Assembly (NCBI RefSeq): GCF_011047135.1
Contig: NZ_CP049255.1
Span: 2,728,001 to 2,792,000, forward strand
Reading direction: 5' to 3'
Source: Microbacterium endophyticum
Lineage (GTDB): Bacteria; Actinomycetota; Actinomycetes; Actinomycetales; Microbacteriaceae
Length of the DNA stretch: 64,000 nt
The number at the start of each line of letters is the position of its first letter. Positions within the stretch are counted from its first letter, which is position 1. The position numbers and the translations under genes were made by a program. The notes under the pieces were generated by a model, which saw only the letters and a list, made by a program, of their open reading frames with translations, was not told the origin of the DNA and ran no database searches. Below, piece by piece: positions 25,335-33,615 of the stretch.

Positions 25335-26390
25335 TCAGCGTTCGTTCTGACGCGGTATGACGACCTGTCGATAGATGATGAGGATGCTTGCGGCGACCGG
25401 AATAGCGATGAGAGCACCGAGAAGTCCGAGCAGCGAGCCACCCGCCAGAGCCGCAATCACGACGACGGCGCCAGGGACTGCGACGGCTCGGCTCATAATC
25501 CTTGGGGAAATTACGTAGGCCTCTATTTGCATGTAAATCAGGTAGTAAATCGCGGCGATGAGGGCCGTCGTAGGCGAGCCGAGCCCGCCAGGCAACAGAC
25601 ATGCGAGCACGATGAGGGCGGACCCAGTGAGCGTTCCTACAAGCGGTATGAGCGAGAAGAAAAACGCGATAACGGCGAGTACAGCGGGAAATGGAGCCCC
25701 GATGATGGAGAGAAAGATCGCGCTCAGGATGCCGTTAGCAACACCCAAGCTCACCTGCCCAATCACGTAGTACCCGACTGAATCTGTGATCTGCTCGGAA
25801 AGATCGATGAACCGCGGCCGGCGCGAGGCTGGTACCAGCTGGTACACGGCCGCTTTGAGGGATGGTGTGGAAGCCGTGAAGTAGATGGTGAGAATGAGCA
25901 CGATAAATGCGCCGGCGAAGGCCGAAAGAATTGATGCGCCCACTGCGAGAACGCTCTCGCCGATCGAGCCGATGTCTAAGGACTGCAACCAGTCCGTCGC
26001 GTACTCGAAGATGAGATCGACCCGCAGATTGGGGAATGTTGTCTCTAGCCAGTTGCGAAGGTCATCGAAGAACGTCCCTTTTTCGACGAGGTCGGCAATG
26101 ACTTTGACGAGTTGACCAACCTGGCTAGCAATGACCGGTACAACCATGACGACTATTCCGGTGAAGATTGCAAGTACACCGAGAACGGTGAGGAGGACCG
26201 CTGCCCATCTGGGGAGCCGCTGCCGCTCTAGCCACGAGATGATCGGATCGAGACCCAGAGAGAGAAAAAGCGCCGTTCCCACGTAAAGCAAAATCGTTGA
26301 GAGAGTCGTAATACTCTCCAGCAGCATGATTCCGAGGCCGACCCCGAGGGTTGCAACAAGAGCGACCCGAAAGGGGTTTTGAATCTTCAC
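25335..26390 (-). CDS. AI-2E family transporter
   Basis: A 351-residue membrane protein with about eight helices, two near the N-terminus, a hydrophilic loop (QLVKVIADLVEKGTFFDD region), and the conserved C-terminal block GLLGALIAIPVAASILI. The family (formerly UPF0118/PerM) includes the E. coli AI-2 exporter TqsA and Na+/H+ antiporter-like members; the substrate here is open. GTG start with GGAGG eight bases upstream. It is divergent from the 26558 gene. Confidence 0.9.
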   Translation of the reverse strand: MKIQNPFRVALVATLGVGLGIMLLESITTLSTILLYVGTALFLSLGLDPIISWLERQRLPRWAAVLLTVLGVLAIFTGIVVMVVPVIASQVGQLVKVIADLVEKGTFFDDLRNWLETTFPNLRVDLIFEYATDWLQSLDIGSIGESVLAVGASILSAFAGAFIVLILTIYFTASTPSLKAAVYQLVPASRRPRFIDLSEQITDSVGYYVIGQVSLGVANGILSAIFLSIIGAPFPAVLAVIAFFFSLIPLVGTLTGSALIVLACLLPGGLGSPTTALIAAIYYLIYMQIEAYVISPRIMSRAVAVPGAVVVIAALAGGSLLGLLGALIAIPVAASILIIYRQVVIPRQNER

Positions 26391-26557
26391 GGTTGTCGCC
26401 TCCGACGGCTGTAGTTCTCTTGTTCAGAGAATACGCATTGTTTTGCCACACTGGGCACGCCACTCCTTCCCTGGGCGCTTTCAGCCGCGATTGGATAGTC
26501 TGGAACGTCGAGTCTTAGCTTCATCGCGCCCTGAGGTGAAGCATGGGAGGTATATTC

Positions 26558-28363
26558 GTGCGTTTTGTGTGGGCCGTGGCTGCCTTTGTGTTGGCTGCTT
26601 TGCTGATCGGTGCGGGTATTGCGCAACGAACCGTGCTGAGCGGACCTTCAACACAAACGGCGAGCGTGGAAGTGGATGCCGATGCGCCCTACGTTGTCAT
26701 CGAGGGAAGCGTCATGTCCATGCTCCCTGGAACCCAGACTTTGCGCGTCGAGGGGGAGGGCAGCGTCTTCGCGGCTTACGGTCGAACAACGGATGTGGAC
26801 GCGTGGGTATCCCGCTCCGATTACACTCGCGTTGCTGTAGGTGAAGATGGCGGGATCACAAGTGAGCTGATCGAACCCGAAACCGACTCCGAGGATCCCG
26901 AGACCGCCGATGAAACGACTCCAAGCCCGGTCGGATCGGACTTGTGGATCGACGAGTTCCAGCAAGACGGCGTAGTCACTACGCCGCTGCAGATTCCATC
27001 GACAATGAGTGTCATCATCGCGACGGATGGCGAGTCTCCCGCGCCCAGCAACGTCACAGTCTCTTGGCCGCTCGATAACGCGACCCCGTGGGCGGGACCG
27101 CTCATCGTGCTAGGTGGCGTTTTCCTCGCGGTTGGCGCCATTCTCTATGTGCTTGGTATTCGTCACGCGCGGCGATCTCGCGGGCCGCGCCGCAAAGCGC
27201 CGCCGCCGCTGGCTCATACGCAGCCGATCGACGTAGCTGGTGAGATCGAAGCCGGGTCAGGAAAGAAGGGAGTCATTTCCGCCACCGGACGACGTCGCTC
27301 CCTGGGACGGCGTAGCGCAATCGCCGTGCCCGTCATCGCTCTGACCGCGGGTCTTCTCGCAGGCTGCTCGGCAGAAGCATGGCCGCAGCTTGCGTCGAGC
27401 CCGACACCTTCGCCGACCGCCACCGTGATCGATGCAGAGGACCAACAGGCGCCAGCGGTGACCGAGGCGCAGGCGAAGAACATCCTCGCTGAAATCGCGG
27501 GAACGGTCGCTCAGGCCGACACTGACATGGATTCGGATCTCGCCGCCACTCGCCTTGATGGTGCAGCGCTTGATGTGCGCAATACCAACTACACTCTCAG
27601 GTCCCAGATTGCGGATTACGCGACGCCGGATCCGATCCCTACGGACCCGGTTTCTATCATCCTTCCTCAGGCCTACGACGGATGGCCACGAACGGTGATG
27701 ATGGTCGTCGGTGATGAAGACGATACCGATCCTGCTCCGACAATCATGCTGATGACTCAAGAGGACGCATGGTCGCAATACAAGCTCACCTATATCGGTG
27801 GGATTGAAGCCGCAACCGCGATGCCCGATCTTGCGCCTGCTTACGTCGGCGCGGTTCAGGTGCGGCCCGATACAGCGTTTCTGGTGATCACTCCGGAAGA
27901 ACTGCCAGCGGCCTATGCCGATGTTTTGAACAACGGCGATGACAGTGAATATGCGAGCCTCTTCGACGATGAAAGCGACAAATTCCGCCAGATGATCGTC
28001 GATGATCGCCAGAAGCGTTTGGACGAGTTCAATCAAACCGCGACTGATACCGGCACGCTGTCGTTTTCCGCGGAGCCGGGAGATAGCGAGCCATTGGCGC
28101 TGGCTACTCTGGAAAGTGGCGCGATCGTGGCAATCGATGTTTCAGAGGTCGACACCGTCAAACCCACCAACAGTGATGCCGTCATCAAACTCGACAACAA
28201 CCCGACCGTGAAGACACTGTCCGGTAGTGACGAGTCTCAAACCGGCTTCACAACAACGTTCAAAGATCAGTTGTTCTTTTATGTTCCTGGCCAGGGCTCG
28301 ACGGAGAAAATCCGTTTGCTTGGCTATTCCTCCGACATTCTCAATGCAAAGGTGATCCCGTGA
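26558..28363 (+). CDS. Large membrane/lipoprotein-like protein with an internal lipobox
   Basis: About 601 residues from the GTG at 26558, chosen because GGAGG lies seven bases upstream; an ATG at 26543 would add five residues. The first half has an N-terminal membrane helix, an extracytoplasmic domain, and a second helix (about 180-205) followed by a very basic loop. Then comes what looks like a complete second export signal, RRSLGRRSAIAVPVIALTAG with LAGC (Cys about 270), and a 330-residue acidic extracellular domain. The function is unknown. It overlaps the next gene by 4 bp. Confidence 0.75.
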   Translation: MRFVWAVAAFVLAALLIGAGIAQRTVLSGPSTQTASVEVDADAPYVVIEGSVMSMLPGTQTLRVEGEGSVFAAYGRTTDVDAWVSRSDYTRVAVGEDGGITSELIEPETDSEDPETADETTPSPVGSDLWIDEFQQDGVVTTPLQIPSTMSVIIATDGESPAPSNVTVSWPLDNATPWAGPLIVLGGVFLAVGAILYVLGIRHARRSRGPRRKAPPPLAHTQPIDVAGEIEAGSGKKGVISATGRRRSLGRRSAIAVPVIALTAGLLAGCSAEAWPQLASSPTPSPTATVIDAEDQQAPAVTEAQAKNILAEIAGTVAQADTDMDSDLAATRLDGAALDVRNTNYTLRSQIADYATPDPIPTDPVSIILPQAYDGWPRTVMMVVGDEDDTDPAPTIMLMTQEDAWSQYKLTYIGGIEAATAMPDLAPAYVGAVQVRPDTAFLVITPEELPAAYADVLNNGDDSEYASLFDDESDKFRQMIVDDRQKRLDEFNQTATDTGTLSFSAEPGDSEPLALATLESGAIVAIDVSEVDTVKPTNSDAVIKLDNNPTVKTLSGSDESQTGFTTTFKDQLFFYVPGQGSTEKIRLLGYSSDILNAKVIP

Positions 28364-29334
28364 GCAACGTCACACCCGGTGCAGTCATGCGAGGCGCGAT
28401 CGATCTCTCATCGTTGCGTCAGCGCCACGACACGCAATCCACGACGGCATCAGCACCTCCCACGAGTGGGTCGGCGTCGGCGACGGATGCTTCCCCCGGC
28501 GTTTCGGTCCCGTCTCTGGTGATGGACGTAACCGATCAAAGCTTCGGCCAGATTCTAGAGCTCTCCCGAACTGTCCCTGTTGTCGTCGATCTGTGGTCTG
28601 CACGCAGTGAGGCGAGTACGCAGCTCAGCCCGATTGTGGAAAAGATCGTTCGTGAGGCAAACGGCGCTCTGGTTCTGGCGAAGGTTGATGCTGACGCAAA
28701 CCCGCAGGTCGCACAGAGCTTTCGCGCCCAGTCGATACCTATGGTCGTCGCGCTTGTCGCTGGCCAACCGGTGCCCCTTTTCAACGGCTCCGTAACAGCC
28801 GAGCAGGTGCGGGATGTTTTCGGCCAGCTTCTGCAGGTGGCTGGACAGAACGGCGTTTCCGGGCGAGTCAGCGTGAGCGAAGCTACTGAGGACGCGTCCG
28901 ACGCGCAGGCCGAGCCCCCTCTGCCGCCGCTCCATGCAGAGGCATTCGAGGCGATCGAAGCCGGCGACTACCCGCGTGCTGTGCTCGCGTACGAGAAGGC
29001 CCTACAGGAGAACCCTCGCGATGCCGATGCACGAACGGGCCTTGCGCAAGTCCGGCTGCTCCAGCGGGTTGAGAACGCAGACGCTCAAGCTGTTCGCGAT
29101 GCCGCAGCTGCCGACCCAGAGTCGATTGAAGCGCAGCTCGCAGTGGCCGATCTCGATATTGCCGGTGGGCATGTCGAGGATGCCTTCGGTCGCCTTCTTG
29201 CGCTGTTCGCTCTGCTGCCTTCCGATGAGCGCGCTGCGGTTCGGGAGCGCCTGCTGGAGTTGTTCGGACTGGTCGGCGACACCGACCCGCGTGTTCTTCG
29301 AGCGCGCAGCCAGCTCGCATCGCTCCTGTTCTAG
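28360..29334 (+). CDS. Thioredoxin-fold/TPR co-chaperone-like protein without active cysteines
   Basis: A 324-residue cytosolic protein. Residues about 55-160 form a thioredoxin fold (VPVVVDLWSARSEASTQLSP), but the CxxC active site is replaced by SARS, so it cannot act as a disulfide reductase. The C-terminal half (about 190-324) is made of TPR-like helices (AFEAIEAGDYPRAVLAYEKA, FGRLLALFALLPSDERAAVR). The layout matches E. coli YbbN/CnoX, a holdase chaperone. The GTG start overlaps the preceding gene. Confidence 0.87.
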   Translation: MSNVTPGAVMRGAIDLSSLRQRHDTQSTTASAPPTSGSASATDASPGVSVPSLVMDVTDQSFGQILELSRTVPVVVDLWSARSEASTQLSPIVEKIVREANGALVLAKVDADANPQVAQSFRAQSIPMVVALVAGQPVPLFNGSVTAEQVRDVFGQLLQVAGQNGVSGRVSVSEATEDASDAQAEPPLPPLHAEAFEAIEAGDYPRAVLAYEKALQENPRDADARTGLAQVRLLQRVENADAQAVRDAAAADPESIEAQLAVADLDIAGGHVEDAFGRLLALFALLPSDERAAVRERLLELFGLVGDTDPRVLRARSQLASLLF

Positions 29335-29340
29335 CTGACG

Positions 29341-31485
29341 TCAGTTCGCCTCACGGCTGAGCCAGAGCACCCCGAGTGGTGGGAGCGTGAACGTTGCGAG
29401 GTTGGATTCTGACGCGGTCACATGGCCGAAGTTGCCCGTACCGGATCCGCCGAACTCTGCCGCGTCGGTATTGAGAACCTCAGCCCAGACTCCCGAGCTC
29501 GGCAGTTCGAGTTGAAAGTTCTCGATAGGAACGCCCGAAAAGTTGCACACGACGACGATGGTGTTTCCGGCTTCATCGATGCGAGAAAATGCGAGAACGT
29601 TCGGGTTCCACGTCGGCGCACCAAGCCGGGAGAACGCAGCGCCATCATGATCGCGTTGCCAGAGCGGTGCGTGCTCGCGGTAGATGCGGTTCAAGGACCC
29701 GACGAAATCGTGAAGCTGGCGATGGGACGGCTGATCAAGCGTCCACCAATCCAGACTTCGCGATTCGGACCACTCGGAGAATTGTCCGAACTCTTGACCC
29801 ATGAACAGGAGCTGCTTACCGGGATGGCTCCACATGTATGCCAAGAACGCGCGCATGTTCGCAAGCTGTTGCCAATGATCTCCAGGCATTCTGCTCAGCA
29901 AGCTGCCTTTACCGTGCACAACCTCGTCGTGGCTGATCGGAAGAATGAAGTTCTCGCTGAACGCGTAGACAAATGAGAACGAAAGGTCGTTTTCGTGATG
30001 TGAGCGGTACATCGGATCGCGTCCGATATATACGAGCGAGTCGTTCATCCACCCCATATTCCACTTACTACCGAAGCCAAGTCCTGACTGGCTTGTGGGT
30101 GCCGTTACGCCGGGATAGCTCGTAGACTCCTCCGCGATCATTGCTACACCCGGGTGCTGCTTGTATACAGTTGCGTTCACCTCCTGGAGAAAGCGAATAG
30201 CCTCCAGATTCTCGCGGCCGCCGTAAATATTGGGTTCCCACTCGCCAGCTTCGCGCGAGTAATCGAGATAAAGCATGGAGGCTACGGCGTCGACACGAAG
30301 TCCGTCAACGTGAAACTCTTCGAACCAATAAAGTGCGTTCGCAACCAAAAAGTTGCGTACTTCGCTGCGTCCATAATCGAAAATTAGCGTGCCCCAGTCG
30401 CGGTGCTCACCGCGGCGCGGGTCGGGATGCTCGTACACGGCTTCGCCATCGAATTGCGCGAGCGCAAACGCATCTTTCGGAAAGTGTCCTGGCACCCAGT
30501 CGACAATTACGCCGATACCCGCTTCGTGCAACCGATCGATGAGGTAGCGCACATCATCCGGTGAGCCGAATCTACTCGTAGGAGCGTAGTAGCCGCTGAC
30601 CTGGTAGCCCCAGGACCCACCGAACGGATGCTCGGCGAGGGGCATGAATTCGACATGTGTGAACCCAAGAGAGATGACGTAAGGGATGAGCTCGTCGGCC
30701 AGCTCGCGATAAGACAGACCTTCGCGCCAAGAGCCGACGTGAAGTTCATAGATCGACATCGGTTGCCGGTGAGGTTCAGATTCACGGCGTGCAGCGAGCC
30801 AGCCTGAGTCCTGCCACTGGTAGGCGGACTCCGTGACGATCGATGCGGTTCCGGGTGGGACTTCAGCCAGACGAGCCATGGGATCGGCTTTCATGATCCA
30901 CGAACCGCTGCGCGTCAAGATTTCGTACTTGTATGTGCAGCCTGGGCCAACTTCTGGGATGAACAATTCCCAAATACCACTCGACCCGAGCGAGCGCATC
31001 GAGTGAGCGGCCCCGTCCCAACCGTTGATGTCACCGACGACACGAACCGCCTGCGCATGGGGAGCCCATACCGCGAATGCCGTTCCAGCGACACCGTCAT
31101 GGGTGAGCGGGCGTGAGCCCAAAACTGTCCAGAGTTTCTCGTGTCGACCTTCGTGGATGAGGTGGATATCCAGCTCGCCCAGAGTAGGAAGGTGCCGATA
31201 AGGATCGTCCTGTACGAACTCCGTTCCATCGTCATACGTGCTTACGATTTCATACGAAGTCGGGTCGACGAAAAAAGAACCTTCCCAAATGCCGGCGCGC
31301 ACATGTTCAAGTTCCACCGCGCGCCCGTCCGCGAATCGCGCCGTTACAGATTTGGCGAGCGGCCTACGTGCGCGGACAACCCAGCCGGTGCTCGCTGCAT
31401 CGGCGTGAATTCCTAAGACGTCGTGGGGCGCGTGATACGAACCTGTCGCCACGGTGTCGAGTATGCGCGGATCGAGCGTGCTCAT
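29341..31485 (-). CDS. glgB: 1,4-alpha-glucan branching enzyme
   Basis: Adds alpha-1,6 branches to glycogen-like glucans. The 714-residue GH13 protein has two N-terminal CBM48-type beta domains and the catalytic barrel with HVEFMPLAEHPFGGSWGYQ, the nucleophile in GLRVDAVASMLYLDYSRE, the acid/base Glu in MIAEESTSYPG and the ISHDEVVHGKGS block. An upstream in-frame extension is rejected in favour of the family start MSTLDPRIL at 31485, which overlaps the glgE stop by 4 bp. It closes the minus-strand glgX-glgE-glgB operon. A CTGACGTCAG palindrome sits at its stop. Confidence 0.96.
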   Translation of the reverse strand: MSTLDPRILDTVATGSYHAPHDVLGIHADAASTGWVVRARRPLAKSVTARFADGRAVELEHVRAGIWEGSFFVDPTSYEIVSTYDDGTEFVQDDPYRHLPTLGELDIHLIHEGRHEKLWTVLGSRPLTHDGVAGTAFAVWAPHAQAVRVVGDINGWDGAAHSMRSLGSSGIWELFIPEVGPGCTYKYEILTRSGSWIMKADPMARLAEVPPGTASIVTESAYQWQDSGWLAARRESEPHRQPMSIYELHVGSWREGLSYRELADELIPYVISLGFTHVEFMPLAEHPFGGSWGYQVSGYYAPTSRFGSPDDVRYLIDRLHEAGIGVIVDWVPGHFPKDAFALAQFDGEAVYEHPDPRRGEHRDWGTLIFDYGRSEVRNFLVANALYWFEEFHVDGLRVDAVASMLYLDYSREAGEWEPNIYGGRENLEAIRFLQEVNATVYKQHPGVAMIAEESTSYPGVTAPTSQSGLGFGSKWNMGWMNDSLVYIGRDPMYRSHHENDLSFSFVYAFSENFILPISHDEVVHGKGSLLSRMPGDHWQQLANMRAFLAYMWSHPGKQLLFMGQEFGQFSEWSESRSLDWWTLDQPSHRQLHDFVGSLNRIYREHAPLWQRDHDGAAFSRLGAPTWNPNVLAFSRIDEAGNTIVVVCNFSGVPIENFQLELPSSGVWAEVLNTDAAEFGGSGTGNFGHVTASESNLATFTLPPLGVLWLSREAN

Positions 31486-33563
31486 GAGTTCTCCTTGACA
31501 TGCAGAATGTGCACGGGTTCGCTGAAGGCGTCGAGGCGCACAAAGTTGTGGTCGCTCCAACTCCATTCACCGCCGGTTACGAGGTCTTGAACGCTGAAGG
31601 ACGCGCCTGGGGTCACTCCCCACACTCGCGTATCGAGGTGCACCGTTGTTTGTCGGGCGGAATGCGGGTCGACATTGGCCACCACGATGATCGTGTCCGA
31701 ACGGCCATCGTCGGTAAAAGCTCCGTCTATGTGTTTTGAGTAGACGAGAATCGCGTCATCGTCGCTCCAATGGGCAGAGAAGTTTCTCAGCTGACGCAGT
31801 GCGGGGTGCTCCGCTCTGATCTGGTTCAGGCGTCGAAGGTACGGTGCGAGTGAATTGCCGGATGCCTCCTCTTCTTCCCAATTACGAAACTTGTACTGGT
31901 ACTTCTCATTGTCGATATTCTCTTCCGCACCGGGTCGAGCGACGCTTTCAAAAAGCTCGAAACCGGCGTAGACGCCGAAGCTTGGTGCCGCGGTTGCGGC
32001 GATCGCGGCACGGATCTTGAATGACGGGCGGCCGCCGAACTGGAGATATTCCGTGAGGATGTCGGGCGTGTTCACGAACAGGTTGGGCCGCATGAAGTCG
32101 GCCGTCTCGTGCGACACCTCTCCGAGGAATTCCTCCAGTTCCTGTTTCGTGTTGCGCCAGGTGAAGTAGGAGTAGCTCTGTTGAAAGCCCGCGGCGGCGA
32201 GCCCCTGCATCACCGCTGGGCGCGAGAAAGCTTCGGCGAGGAAAATCACTTCAGGGAATTCTTCGTTGACCCGAGCGATCAACCACTCCCAGAACTGGAG
32301 GGGTTTTGTGTGAGGGTTGTCAACTCGAAAGATATGAACGCCCTGGGATATCCAGAGGCGGACCACTCGAAGTACTTCAGCGCTGAGGCCCTCTGGATCG
32401 TTGTCGAAATTAAGCGGATAAATATCCTGGTATTTCTTCGGCGGATTCTCCGCGAAAGCAATTGTTCCATCAGGAAGTGTTGTGAACCACTCCGGGTGTG
32501 AAGTAACCCAAGGGTGGTCGGGGGCTGCCTGAAGCGCGAGGTCCAGCGCGACCTCGATTCCGCAATCGTTCGCCGCCGAGACGAAGTTACGGAAGTCTGC
32601 CAACGTGCCAAGATCTGGGTGCACGCTATCGTGCCCGCCGTCTGCGCTCCCGATAGCCCACGGGGAGCCGGGCTCACCTGGCGCCGCCGTCAGGGTGTTG
32701 TTCTTACCCTTGCGGTTGAGGTGGCCGATCGGATGGATGGGAGGCAGATAAACGACGTTGAAACCCATGTCTGAGACGGCGGGGAGCCGGAGGGCTGCCG
32801 TGGCAAACGTGCCGCTGTGTACGATTCCGTCGCTATCGACGAAGGCGCCTTCAGAACGAGGGAAAAACTCATACCACGCACCGACGCCAGCGCGCGTGCG
32901 CTCGACGGTGATGGTAGATCTCTCTGTGAAGGTTGTGAGCGACTGAAGCGGTCGCGCCTGCAGGAAAGAAGCGATTTGCGGGTCACCCACGATCGCTAGT
33001 GCGGCCTCATCGTCGATGTCCGCCGCGCGAAGAGAAGACGCGGCGCTCTTCAAAATCTTGCGCTCCTCGGCCGACCGGGTACCCTCCGCCGCGGCTCGGA
33101 GTAAAAGGAGCGCCCCACTTTCACGCATGAGCGCAGTGTCGACTCCGGCGGCGATCTTCAGCGCCGCAGCGTGACGCCACGTTGCGAAGTCATCTGTGAA
33201 CGACTCAAAGTGGAACCGCCACACACCAGGCTCGGAAAGTTCCACATCGCAGGACCAGCGGTCCAGACCGGGCGCGGTGTGCTCAAGTCGGTGAAGCGAG
33301 ATGTCGCCAGAAGGAGAAATCAAACGCACGTGAACGCCGATGACGTCGTGGCCGTCGCGAAATGCGGTCACCACGAAAGGCACAACTTCGCCTACGAAAG
33401 CTTTAGGCCGGTATCTTCCCGGCGCGGACGGATGCAGAACAGATGTTGGGATCCGGCCGACGAGAGTCGGAAAGTTGGACGGCGATTGCTCGACCGAGCG
33501 AATTGGGAGCGCCGTAGCGCTGCGCCACGAAGAAGAGGTCACGGATTTCTCTGTGCTAGCCAC
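31482..33563 (-). CDS. glgE: Alpha-1,4-glucan:maltose-1-phosphate maltosyltransferase
   Basis: Extends alpha-1,4-glucans using maltose-1-phosphate. The 693-residue GH13_3 protein has an N-terminal beta/helical domain, PIHPIGHLNRKGKNN, the nucleophile segment HIFRVDNPHTKPLQFWEW, the acid/base Glu in FLAEAFSRP and the late KIRAAIAATAAPSFGVY. TAGGTT (33570-33575) six bases before the GTG marks a leaderless start and its own promoter. It is coupled to glgB by a 4-bp overlap. GlgE is typical of actinobacteria and a recognised drug target in mycobacteria. Confidence 0.96.
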   Translation of the reverse strand: MASTEKSVTSSSWRSATALPIRSVEQSPSNFPTLVGRIPTSVLHPSAPGRYRPKAFVGEVVPFVVTAFRDGHDVIGVHVRLISPSGDISLHRLEHTAPGLDRWSCDVELSEPGVWRFHFESFTDDFATWRHAAALKIAAGVDTALMRESGALLLLRAAAEGTRSAEERKILKSAASSLRAADIDDEAALAIVGDPQIASFLQARPLQSLTTFTERSTITVERTRAGVGAWYEFFPRSEGAFVDSDGIVHSGTFATAALRLPAVSDMGFNVVYLPPIHPIGHLNRKGKNNTLTAAPGEPGSPWAIGSADGGHDSVHPDLGTLADFRNFVSAANDCGIEVALDLALQAAPDHPWVTSHPEWFTTLPDGTIAFAENPPKKYQDIYPLNFDNDPEGLSAEVLRVVRLWISQGVHIFRVDNPHTKPLQFWEWLIARVNEEFPEVIFLAEAFSRPAVMQGLAAAGFQQSYSYFTWRNTKQELEEFLGEVSHETADFMRPNLFVNTPDILTEYLQFGGRPSFKIRAAIAATAAPSFGVYAGFELFESVARPGAEENIDNEKYQYKFRNWEEEEASGNSLAPYLRRLNQIRAEHPALRQLRNFSAHWSDDDAILVYSKHIDGAFTDDGRSDTIIVVANVDPHSARQTTVHLDTRVWGVTPGASFSVQDLVTGGEWSWSDHNFVRLDAFSEPVHILHVKENS

Positions 33564-33569
33564 GTGTCG

Positions 33570-33575
33570 AACCTA
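33570..33575 (-). promoter_or_regulatory. -10 element of glgE
   Basis: TAGGTT on the minus strand, six bases (cgacac) before the GTG at 33563; no Shine-Dalgarno. Confidence 0.45.
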
Positions 33576-33615
33576 TCGCGACCGGGCCCACTCTGCAGGC
33601 TCGAACCGAGGTGTG

